Positions 6,938 through 13,463 of a stretch of DNA of 14,391 bases are shown in pieces. This DNA comes from an uncultured Actinomycetes bacterium. GTDB lineage: Bacteria > Actinomycetota > Actinomycetes > Mycobacteriales > Nakamurellaceae. The translations under genes were made by a program, and so were the position numbers. Numbering within the stretch: position 1 is the stretch's first letter; every line of letters begins with the position of its first letter. Location of the stretch: positions 1 to 14,391 of the forward strand of contig CALANS010000143.1 in assembly GCA_937926105.1 (NCBI GenBank), in the 5' to 3' direction. A model generated the notes under the pieces. That model worked only from the letters and a program-made list of their open reading frames with translations, made no database searches and was not told the DNA's origin.

Positions 6938-8421
6938 CACTTGGATCCCAATTCCATGTCGAAGATCGCGGATTCGGTGGCGTCGGCACCGGGGATCTCG
7001 CCGACGATGCCGCCGTCGCGCATGACGATGACCCGGTCGGCAACGCTCTGAATCTCCTGGTATTCGGTGGACAGCACCACGACCGCCGCCCCGCCGGCGG
7101 CACGTTGCCGCACGATCCGGTAGATCTCGGATTTCGACGGGATGTCCACGCCGACGGTCGGCTCGTCGAGCACCAGCACGTCGCTGGCCACATTGAGCCA
7201 GCGGGCCAGGACGACGCGTTGCTGGTTTCCGCCGCTCAGCGTGCGGACCGGGTTGCGGACGTCGGCCGTCTTGACCGAGAGCGCGCGGCACACGGCGGCG
7301 GCGCGTGTGACGCCGCGGCGGGGTACGCCGAGCGGGTTGGCTGCGATGCCGTGTTCGGCCAGCATCACGTTCTCCGCGACGGACCGGTCCAGCATCAGTG
7401 CCTGGCGTTTGCGGTCCGCCGGCAGCAGTGCGATGCCCGCTCGGGCGGCCCGATCGCGGCGCAGCGGTCGGATGCCCGCGACGGTAATGTCTCCGGAGGT
7501 GGGTTTGATCGCGCCTGCGATGAGTCTGCCCAGATGCCCTGCGCCGGAACCCACCGACCCGGTGACCACCAGAACCTCGCCATGCCGCACCGAAAATGAG
7601 ACGTCGTTGACCGCCGCCCCGAAGCTCACGTGATCGAGCTCGATGGCGACATCGCCGACGGGGCACTCGCCCGTGATGAGATCCTCGCGGCGCAGCCAGC
7701 TTCCGACACCGAACATGTCTTCGATGAGGCGGGACGTGGTGGTGTCCGCTGTCTGCCCGGTAGTCACCTGCTGCCCATCGCGCAACACCGTATAGTCGTC
7801 GGCCAGCTGCATCACCTCGTCCAGGTGGTGGCTGATATATATGACGGCTATCCCGTTGTCGCGGATCGCTCTGGTGATCTCGAACAACCGCCCGATCTCG
7901 GAACGATGCAGGCTGGCGCTCGGTTCGTCCATGATGATGCACGCAGCGTTGAAGTCCACGGCGCGGGCGATCTCCAGCATCTGCGTCTGCGCCACGGTCA
8001 GCGTCGAGGCGGGCGCGTCCAAGTCGAGATCCACGCCGAGCCGGTCCAGCCGCGCCTTCGCCTCTGCGGCAATGGACTTCCGGGTCACCAGGCCGAGGCC
8101 GTTGCGCTGGGGCGCGTGCAGGACGAGGTTTTCGGCCACCGTCCGAGTCGGCGCGACCTGGCGTTCCTGGTGCACCACTCGGATACCGTGCTCATGCGCG
8201 GTTCGAGGATTGAGGGTGACCGGCGCGCCGCGCAGCAGCACCGAACCGCTGTCCGGCTGCAGCGCACCCGAGGCGATTTTGATGAGAGTGGACTTCCCGG
8301 CGCCGTTCTCGCCCACGAGTGCGTGCACGCGTCCGGGCTGGATGCTGATGCAGACGTCCTTCAGCGCGCGGGTACCCGGAAACGACTTGTCGATGTGACG
8401 CATTTCCAGGGTGGGATCCAC
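6937..8421 (-). CDS. ABC transporter ATP-binding protein, RbsA-like (two fused ATPase domains)
   Basis: This 494-residue fused ATPase energises the CUT2 importer. Domain 1 (about 1-240) has Walker A GENGAGKST (37-45), Q-loop Gln85, a degenerate signature LTVAQ (141-145), Walker B IIMDEPS (162-168) and H-loop ISHHLDE (196-202). Domain 2 (about 256-494) has a degenerate Walker A (TGSVGSGAGHL, 287-297, no GKS/T). It also has a full signature LSGGNQQ (395-401) and Walker B VLVLDEPT, while the H-loop position reads STEYQEI without His. That asymmetry is normal for RbsA/MglA/XylG proteins. The GTG start at 8421 has AGAGG a few bases upstream; ATG at 8403 is possible but would cut into the first strand. 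It is the first gene of the seven-gene operon, preceded by a candidate promoter and operator. Confidence 0.95.
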   Translation of the reverse strand: MDPTLEMRHIDKSFPGTRALKDVCISIQPGRVHALVGENGAGKSTLIKIASGALQPDSGSVLLRGAPVTLNPRTAHEHGIRVVHQERQVAPTRTVAENLVLHAPQRNGLGLVTRKSIAAEAKARLDRLGVDLDLDAPASTLTVAQTQMLEIARAVDFNAACIIMDEPSASLHRSEIGRLFEITRAIRDNGIAVIYISHHLDEVMQLADDYTVLRDGQQVTTGQTADTTTSRLIEDMFGVGSWLRREDLITGECPVGDVAIELDHVSFGAAVNDVSFSVRHGEVLVVTGSVGSGAGHLGRLIAGAIKPTSGDITVAGIRPLRRDRAARAGIALLPADRKRQALMLDRSVAENVMLAEHGIAANPLGVPRRGVTRAAAVCRALSVKTADVRNPVRTLSGGNQQRVVLARWLNVASDVLVLDEPTVGVDIPSKSEIYRIVRQRAAGGAAVVVLSTEYQEIQSVADRVIVMRDGGIVGEIPGADATESAIFDMELGSK

Positions 8422-8432
8422 GGGCCTCTGCC

Positions 8433-8449
8433 TATTCGCTGAGAGAATA
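8433..8449. promoter_or_regulatory. Candidate operator A (TATTC-N7-GAATA)
   Basis: A perfect 5+5 inverted repeat, TATTC (8433-8437) and GAATA (8445-8449) with a 7-nt spacer, lies 12 nt upstream of the ATPase start. Read on the minus strand it contains CAGCGAATA, the same 9-mer found twice in the divergent region 9342-9382. This is likely a binding site for the cluster regulator (inference). Confidence 0.55.
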
Positions 8450-8470
8450 CGTTAATCAGAGATGAGACAC

Positions 8471-8499
8471 ACTGTGGTTGACCGGGGCGGTGTTGTCAA
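8471..8499 (-). promoter_or_regulatory. Candidate promoter of the ABC/Mo-hydroxylase operon
   Basis: On the minus strand a perfect -35 hexamer TTGACA (8499-8494) is followed after 17 nt by CACAGT (8476-8471), a weak -10. Operator A would lie about 20-35 nt downstream of the start. The -35 lies just beyond the stop of the CoxG-like gene. The weak -10 keeps confidence low. Confidence 0.35.
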
Positions 8500-8510
8500 G
8501 AGCGAAATCG

Positions 8511-9239
8511 TCAAGTCCGTGGCGAAGGGACGCAGGGCGGGCAGCATGCCGGCCCCCGTGCTGCGCGCCCACGCAGCGCCGACCAGATCAGCAGCAACAG
8601 CACCGCGCCCAGCACCGGCGCTAGTCGCTTCAGCGCCGCGCCCTGCGCGAATCTCAGCACGTCCAGCGCGTCGTCGTGGCCGGCCGTCTGCACTCGGGCC
8701 GCGGTGGTCCCGCCTGCCGGCTGCTGCGCCTGCGTCCGGCCCGTGGCCTGCGGCTTGTCGGCCGACGCGGCAGATGCGGCCGGCCCAGCTTCCGGCGCAG
8801 TGAGCATCGCCGAGAGATTGCTGGCGAACTGGGCGGTGATGCGGTTGCCGACCTCGGACATGATCCCGCGGCCGAACTGCGCCGGCCGACCGGTGATCTC
8901 GAGGTCTGTGGTGATGATGCACTCCGTGGACCCGCCATCGATCTCGTGCAACTGGGCGGTGATCGTGGCGCCCGCGCTGCCGCCACCCTTCCGGTCGCTA
9001 CCCTGCGCGGTCAACACCGCCCGATGGGCCGACTCGTCCTTCTCCAGGAAGGTGGCGGTGCCGGCGTAGTGGAGCAGCACGGGCCCGAACTTGATCCGCA
9101 CGGACCCTTCGATGGAGTCGCCGGACACGGAGGTGACGGCCGCGCCGGGAAAGCAGGGCACGACCCGCTCGACGTCGAGCATCACCTCCCAGGCCCGAGC
9201 AATCGTGACGGGGATGGTGAACCTGTTCTCCAGCTGCAT
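8511..9239 (-). CDS. coxG: CoxG-like SRPBCC protein with C-terminal membrane anchor
   Basis: This 242-residue protein has an SRPBCC/CoxG domain in residues 1-147 (starting MQLENRFTIPVTIARAWEVM, with the family PGAAV element at 31-35 and the long C-terminal helix GIMSEVGNRITAQFASNL). A low-complexity Ala/Gln/Pro linker (about 150-190) leads to one membrane segment (about 204-220, LKRLAPVLGAVLLLLIWSAL). In CO-oxidising bacteria CoxG helps anchor the Mo hydroxylase to the cytoplasmic membrane; here it probably does the same for the hydroxylase encoded downstream. ATG at 9239 has AAGGAG 7 nt upstream. It stands 89 nt ahead of the transporter operon on the same strand and is divergent from hyuA. 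An odd feature is the tail after the membrane segment, which ends in a CCPPC cluster. The symbol is family-level only. Confidence 0.85.
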   Translation of the reverse strand: MQLENRFTIPVTIARAWEVMLDVERVVPCFPGAAVTSVSGDSIEGSVRIKFGPVLLHYAGTATFLEKDESAHRAVLTAQGSDRKGGGSAGATITAQLHEIDGGSTECIITTDLEITGRPAQFGRGIMSEVGNRITAQFASNLSAMLTAPEAGPAASAASADKPQATGRTQAQQPAGGTTAARVQTAGHDDALDVLRFAQGAALKRLAPVLGAVLLLLIWSALRGRAARGPACCPPCVPSPRT

Positions 9240-9269
9240 CGCAGACTCCTTGTCGGTGGCCGTTCGTCG

Positions 9270-9284
9270 GGCCCCTGAGGGGCC
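9270..9284. repeat. GC-rich hairpin in the coxG leader
   Basis: GGCCCC-TGA-GGGGCC is a perfect 6-bp inverted repeat with a 3-nt loop. It lies in the untranslated leader of the CoxG-like gene, 30 nt before its ATG. It could be an mRNA hairpin affecting expression. There is no T-run, so it does not look like a terminator. Confidence 0.4.
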
Positions 9285-9317
9285 GCTGGGCGGCTCGCGG
9301 ATCGCTCGGGAAAGTCA

Positions 9318-9347
9318 TTGACTTTGCGTCGGGCTCGACGCTACTCT
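9318..9347 (+). promoter_or_regulatory. Candidate sigma70-type promoter of hyuA-hyuB
   Basis: TTGACT (9318-9323) and TACTCT (9342-9347) are separated by 18 nt. The transcript would start near 9354 and leave a leader of about 55 nt before the ATG at 9410. Candidate operator B directly abuts the -10, so a bound repressor would block initiation. Confidence 0.55.
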
Positions 9348-9359
9348 CGTCAGCGAATA
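9342..9359. promoter_or_regulatory. Candidate operator B
   Basis: TACTC (9342-9346), an 8-nt spacer and GAATA (9355-9359) make an imperfect copy of the element seen at 8433-8449, with CAGCGAATA at 9351-9359. It lies between the facing -10 boxes of the two divergent promoters, the best place for one regulator to control both. Confidence 0.5.
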
Positions 9360-9388
9360 GAATATCCACCCAGCGAATATTCCGTCAA
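9359..9388 (-). promoter_or_regulatory. Candidate sigma70-type promoter of the CoxG-like gene
   Basis: On the minus strand TTGACG (9388-9383) and TATTCT (9364-9359) are separated by 18 nt. Initiation would be near 9352, giving a leader of about 110 nt that includes the hairpin at 9270-9284. The spacer contains operator C and the region downstream of the -10 contains operator B. Confidence 0.5.
9363..9379. promoter_or_regulatory. Candidate operator C
   Basis: TATCC (9363-9367), a 7-nt spacer and GAATA (9375-9379) match the architecture of operator A with one mismatch in the left arm, and the right part is again CAGCGAATA. It sits about 20 nt from operator B, roughly two helical turns, so both could be bound on one face of the DNA. 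Confidence 0.5.
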
Positions 9389-9409
9389 GAACTTCGGGAG
9401 GACTTTCCT

Positions 9410-11494
9410 ATGGCCGGCAATTTCCGAGTCTCGATCGATACCGGTGGAACGTTCACCGACGTCCTGGCTGTGGACGAATCGAGCGGGTCCGTCTTTGTGG
9501 TCAAGACGCCGAGTGACCGCGAGGATCCGAGTCGGGCGCTGCTCACCGGGATCGACAAGATCCTCACCAGCGCCGGCAAGAGCTACTCCGATATCGAGAC
9601 CGTCATTCACGGCACGACGACGGCGACCAATGCCGTGCTGGAGCACGAGTTCTCCGGCATCGGGTTGCTGGTGACGGAGGGATTCCGGCACATCCTGGAG
9701 ATCGCGCGGCAGTCCGTGCCGGACGGCTACGGCAACTCGTTCTTCTGGGTCAAACCGCCGCGGCTGGTGCCGCTGCACCTTGTGCGCGAGGTGTCGGAGC
9801 GCATCCTGTTCGACGGTACGGTGTACCGCGAGCTTGAAACGGACAGCGTCATCCGCGACGTCGCGGAGCTGGTCGAGATGGGCGTCAACCGGGTGGGTGT
9901 CTGCCTGCTGCACTCGTACGCCAACCCGGAGCACGAACGGCGGATCGGCGCCGCGCTCGCCAGTCGCTTCCCGGACCTGTTCGTGTCCCTATCCAGCGTC
10001 GTTCTTCCGGAATACCGCGAATACGAGCGGGCGATGACCACGCTGGTGGACGCGATGGTCAAGCCCTACTGCCGCGACTATCTGATGCGGGCACGCAAGC
10101 AGATCGACGAGCGCACCGACAGGATGCCGTTCCTGATCATGCAGTCCAACGGTGGCGTCGTCACGGCCGAGGCGGCATCGGACAAGCCCGTCACGATGCT
10201 GCTGTCCGGCCCTGCCGGCGGGGTGCTCGGCGCGATCGAGGCGGCCAAAGCCGCAGGGTTCAAGGACCTGATTACCCTGGACGTCGGCGGCACGTCCACC
10301 GACGTCGCGCTCGTGGACAACCTCTCCATTCGGCTCACCAGCGAGACGGTGATCGAGAACTATCCCGTCAAAGTTCCCATGATCGACCTGGCCACCGTCG
10401 GCACCGGTGGTGGCTCACTGGCCTGGGTGGGGCCGAACAACACCCTGAAGGTGGGGCCGAAGAGTGCCGGCGCGGTGCCCGGTCCCATCTGCTACGGCCG
10501 CGGCGGGACGGAACCGACGGTCACCGATGCCGCAGTGGTGCTCGGCCGCTTCCCGAGTTCCCTGGTCGGCGGCGACCTGCACTTGGACATCGACGCGGCC
10601 CGCGCCGCCCTCGAGGAGTTCGGCCGCGGATTCGGCCTCAGCGTGGAGGATGCCGCTGCCGGCATCCTCGAGGTCGCCACGGCCGGGCAGGTCACCGGCA
10701 TCCGGCAGGTCTCCACGCTCAAAGGCCGCGACCCCGGCGGATATTGCCTGGTGGCGTTCGGCGGGGCCGGACCGCTGCTGGCCACCTCGGTCGCGGAATT
10801 CCTCAACATCGGCGCGGTGCTGGTCCCGCCGAACCCCGGCAACCTCTCGGCGCTCGGACTGCAGGTGACGGACGTCAAGCGCGACTACGTCCGCACGCAC
10901 GTGCGCCTGGTGCTCGGTGACTCCGACGACGTCGAGGCCGTCTGGGCCGACCTGGAACGGCAGGGCACCGCCGACCTGCTCGGAGAGGGCGTCGCCGCCG
11001 ATCGGATAGACCTGGTGCGCGGAGCCGACTTGCGATACGAGGGCGAGGGGTACGAGGTCAGCGTCATGCTCGACGGCGACGCGCTCAGCGTCACACTCGA
11101 CGGCGCCGGCGGCCGTGACTTGACCGCCGCCGTCGCCGAGTTCCACGCCGAACACGAACGGCTCTACGGCTTCTCGTACCCGGGGCGGCAGAACGTGGAG
11201 TTGGTGAACCTGCGGGTGCAGGCGATCGGGCACACGCGGCGGTCCAGCGCCCTACCGCTGCTGCCGCCCGATCGGGCACCATCGCCGGGCGCCTCGACCC
11301 GCAAGGTTTACTGGCGCACGCACGGCTGGCTGGACTGCGACATCTTCGACCGCGCGACCCTGGCCGCGCGCCAGCACCTGGACGGCCCGTGCGTGGTCGA
11401 AGAGTACGGCGCGACCGTCGTCGTGCCGCCCGGCTGGGCCGGAACCGTCGACCTGTACGGAAACCTGATTCTCGCTAGGAGTGATTCGAAATGA
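9410..11494 (+). CDS. hyuA: Hydantoinase/oxoprolinase subunit A (HyuA), ATP-dependent
   Basis: This 694-residue protein is the ATP-binding half of a hydantoinase/oxoprolinase-type enzyme. The family activates a cyclic amide (hydantoin, N-methylhydantoin, 5-oxoproline) or a carbonyl compound by phosphorylation. Visible landmarks are the ribokinase/actin-like phosphate loop DTGGTFTDV (10-18), HGTTTATNAVLE (67-78), LLSGPAGGVLGA (264-275) and DVGGTSTDVALV (291-302). Also present are TVGTGGGSLAWV (329-340) and SAGAVPGPICYGRGGTEPTVTDA (352-374). Hydant_A_N, Hydantoinase_A and a C-terminal domain (about 510-694) are in the usual order and length. GGAGPLLAT (451-459) replaces the more usual GGAGPLHA. 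ATG at 9410 has GGGAGGA 7 nt upstream. It overlaps hyuB as ATGA. The exact substrate cannot be told; a lactam made by the Mo hydroxylase is the contextual guess. Confidence 0.94.
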   Translation: MAGNFRVSIDTGGTFTDVLAVDESSGSVFVVKTPSDREDPSRALLTGIDKILTSAGKSYSDIETVIHGTTTATNAVLEHEFSGIGLLVTEGFRHILEIARQSVPDGYGNSFFWVKPPRLVPLHLVREVSERILFDGTVYRELETDSVIRDVAELVEMGVNRVGVCLLHSYANPEHERRIGAALASRFPDLFVSLSSVVLPEYREYERAMTTLVDAMVKPYCRDYLMRARKQIDERTDRMPFLIMQSNGGVVTAEAASDKPVTMLLSGPAGGVLGAIEAAKAAGFKDLITLDVGGTSTDVALVDNLSIRLTSETVIENYPVKVPMIDLATVGTGGGSLAWVGPNNTLKVGPKSAGAVPGPICYGRGGTEPTVTDAAVVLGRFPSSLVGGDLHLDIDAARAALEEFGRGFGLSVEDAAAGILEVATAGQVTGIRQVSTLKGRDPGGYCLVAFGGAGPLLATSVAEFLNIGAVLVPPNPGNLSALGLQVTDVKRDYVRTHVRLVLGDSDDVEAVWADLERQGTADLLGEGVAADRIDLVRGADLRYEGEGYEVSVMLDGDALSVTLDGAGGRDLTAAVAEFHAEHERLYGFSYPGRQNVELVNLRVQAIGHTRRSSALPLLPPDRAPSPGASTRKVYWRTHGWLDCDIFDRATLAARQHLDGPCVVEEYGATVVVPPGWAGTVDLYGNLILARSDSK

Positions 11495-13356
11495 GCAGCC
11501 TCGGTCCGATCGAACTCGAAGTCATCACCGGCACGATCCGCTCCGCGGAGGTGGAGATCGAGGCCGCCGTGGAGCGCGCCGCACGGTCGCCGATGATCCG
11601 CGACCAGCACGACTACCGGGTCGGCCTGTACGACGCCAAAGGGCGCAAGCTCACCGGCCGCTCCTACGGTTCGCTGATCGAGCCGATCTTCGAGTTCTAC
11701 GGTGACGACATCCACCCCGGGGACGTGTTCTTCTGGAACGACCCGTACAACAGCGCCGGTTCCTGCGGCCACATCCCGGACCTGTGCACCACGGTCCCGA
11801 TCTTCACCGGCGAACGGCTACTGGGGTTCGCCCAGGTCTTCGGACACCACGACGACATCGGTGGCTCGGTGCCGGGCAGCCTGCCGGTCCAGGTCCGCGA
11901 CCAGTGGGGCGAGGGCCTGGTGGTCCCGCCGATCAAGCTGTACAGCAAAGGGGTCGCCAACGACACGGCGTTCCGCATCCTGGAGCGCAATTCGCGGCTG
12001 GCCGAGCACTTGCGCGGCGACATCGACTCGGAGATCGGGGCGTGCCGACTCGGCTCCCGCCGCCTGTCCGAGCTGGCGGAGCGTTACGGGGTGGACGCGC
12101 TCGAGGGCGCGTTCGACGCGATCATCGCGCACTGTTCCGCCACGATCCGGCAGGAGCTGCTGCCGAAGATCGCCGACGGCGTCTATACGTTCGAGGATTA
12201 CGTCGAGTCCGACGGGTTCACCCGCAAGCTGTACGCGATGCGGATCACGATGACGAAGACCGCCGATCGCATCCTGCTGGATTTCACCGGCACCGACGCC
12301 GAGGCGGAGGGACCGATCAACTGGGCCATCGACTACTGCGACGGCAAGTTCGTGCGCAAGTGGATGGGACCGGTGCTGCGCTGCCTGGCCGACTCGCCGG
12401 AGCGGGCGGCCGAGATCGACATCAATGAAGGCATTCTCGATGTGCTGGACGTCAAGTTCCCGGAGAAGGGGACGTTGGTGACGCCGCACTACGGTCGGCC
12501 CACCGGCCTGCGGTTCTTCATCCTGATCCGGGCGCTCGGCATCTTCGCCGGCGTGCTCGCAAAGGCGACCGGCGGCAAGATGCCCGCCGATCACGAGACG
12601 ATCCGGATCTGGGGACTGCACAGCCGCAACGCCGACGGGAAGCTCAGCCTGTTCCGTGAGGTGCTCGGCGGCGGCGGGCCTGGGCGGCCGTGGGCCGACG
12701 GCAGCGATGTGGTGCACATCGTGCCGAACTCGCGCAACCTGCCGGCCGAATTCTCTGAGCAGCGGTACCCGATCATGGTCGAGCGGCTGGCGCTGCGCGA
12801 GGACTCCGGCGGCCCCGGCAAACGCCGCGGCGGGCTCGGCTACGACAAGCGGATCCGCTCGCTGCAGGACTGCCTGCTGCTGTCGAACGCGGACCGGTCG
12901 GACCTGTCGCCGTACGGCGTCAACGGCGGGAAAGCCGGTGAACCGTACGGCATCTCGGTAGTCCGCGGCGACGACGTCGAGCACCTGCCCGGTATGGTCG
13001 ACAACGTGCCAGTCGCCGCGAACGACCAGGTGCTGCTGTGGACGTCGGGCGGCGGCGGCTGGGGCGATCCGCTGGACAGAGAACCCGACGCGGTCTGCTA
13101 CGACGTGCTGTGCGGGCTGGTGTCGGTGGACGCGGCCCTGACCGACTACGGCGTGGTGATCGACACGGCCACGAGTCCCATCTCGGTCGACGACATGTCG
13201 ACCAAGCAGCTCCGCGAGCACATGCGCGAGTCCCGGGCCGACCTGCCGATGTTCGACCGTGGTCAGTACTTCCGCGACGTCAAGGAGCAGGGAGGCTTAG
13301 TCTGGCCGCAAGGCTGGAGCGACCCGGACGAGTGGTTGGCCAACGCCAAAGCGTGA
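11491..13356 (+). CDS. hyuB: Hydantoinase/oxoprolinase subunit B (HyuB)
   Basis: This 621-residue protein is the partner subunit that, with HyuA, completes cleavage of the activated cyclic amide in the cytoplasm. The N-terminus (LGPIELEVITGTIRSAEVEIEAAVERAA) is typical of the family. It is followed by the metal/substrate-region motifs FFWNDPYNSAGSCGHIPDL (about 77-95) and FGHHDDIGGSVPGSLP (about 116-131), and the Gly-rich terminal motif GGGGWGDPLDREPDAV near residue 520-535. Most hydantoinase B proteins read NDPYxGGTHLPD; the SAGSCGHIPD variant marks a divergent subgroup. ATG at 11491 overlaps the hyuA stop as ATGA, with AGGAG about 9 nt upstream. Co-translation with hyuA supports a heteromeric enzyme. 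Related carboxylase families (acetone or acetophenone carboxylase) share this fold, but no extra subunits or biotin-type genes are seen nearby. Confidence 0.93.
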   Translation: MSSLGPIELEVITGTIRSAEVEIEAAVERAARSPMIRDQHDYRVGLYDAKGRKLTGRSYGSLIEPIFEFYGDDIHPGDVFFWNDPYNSAGSCGHIPDLCTTVPIFTGERLLGFAQVFGHHDDIGGSVPGSLPVQVRDQWGEGLVVPPIKLYSKGVANDTAFRILERNSRLAEHLRGDIDSEIGACRLGSRRLSELAERYGVDALEGAFDAIIAHCSATIRQELLPKIADGVYTFEDYVESDGFTRKLYAMRITMTKTADRILLDFTGTDAEAEGPINWAIDYCDGKFVRKWMGPVLRCLADSPERAAEIDINEGILDVLDVKFPEKGTLVTPHYGRPTGLRFFILIRALGIFAGVLAKATGGKMPADHETIRIWGLHSRNADGKLSLFREVLGGGGPGRPWADGSDVVHIVPNSRNLPAEFSEQRYPIMVERLALREDSGGPGKRRGGLGYDKRIRSLQDCLLLSNADRSDLSPYGVNGGKAGEPYGISVVRGDDVEHLPGMVDNVPVAANDQVLLWTSGGGGWGDPLDREPDAVCYDVLCGLVSVDAALTDYGVVIDTATSPISVDDMSTKQLREHMRESRADLPMFDRGQYFRDVKEQGGLVWPQGWSDPDEWLANAKA

Positions 13357-13389
13357 CTTTGTACGGATTGTCCGGGACTCGCTTCGGTG

Positions 13390-13403
13390 TCAGAGTATTC
13401 TGA
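13390..13403. promoter_or_regulatory. Palindrome upstream of the IclR gene (possible autoregulatory operator)
   Basis: TCAGA (13390-13394), GTAT and TCTGA (13399-13403) form a perfect 5+5 inverted repeat in the 107-nt gap between hyuB and the regulator gene. It shares GTATTCT with the minus-strand reading of operator A but does not contain CAGCGAATA, so it may be a different or weaker site. Confidence 0.35.
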
Positions 13404-13412
13404 TCTGTCAGG

Positions 13413-13447
13413 GGACACGGGTTCGGCAGTCGGAAAGAGGCGTGTCC
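13413..13447. repeat. Inverted repeat in the IclR leader
   Basis: GGACACG (13413-13419) and CGTGTCC (13441-13447) are perfect 7-bp inverted arms 21 nt apart, ending 16 nt before the chosen start codon. They could fold in the mRNA close to the ribosome-binding site, or form a second protein-binding site. A chance match in GC-rich sequence is possible. Confidence 0.3.
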
Positions 13448-13463
13448 ACAGAAGGTGGCCCAG

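Noticed and set aside
5628..7193. A 521-codon open frame on the minus strand across permease and binding protein
   Set aside because: It is a shadow frame dominated by Arg, Pro and Gly that overlaps two clear genes in other frames.
6938..7942. Upstream extension of the permease open frame (675 codons in total)
   Set aside because: The added part overlaps the ATPase gene out of frame and is Arg/Gly-rich with no membrane segments; the TGATG junction gives a normal RbsC-length protein.
8478..8499. TTGAC/GTCAA inverted repeat as a terminator for the CoxG-like gene
   Set aside because: The arms are only 5 bp with a 12-nt loop and no T-run follows; the GTCAA arm is better read as a minus-strand -35 box.
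880..9239. Genuine aerobic CO dehydrogenase (CoxMSL plus CoxG)
   Set aside because: Subunit order and CoxG-like partner fit, but the active-site loop is PYRGCGR, not AYxCSFR, and no CoxD/E/F genes are visible; the amidase and HyuAB point to N-heterocycle breakdown.
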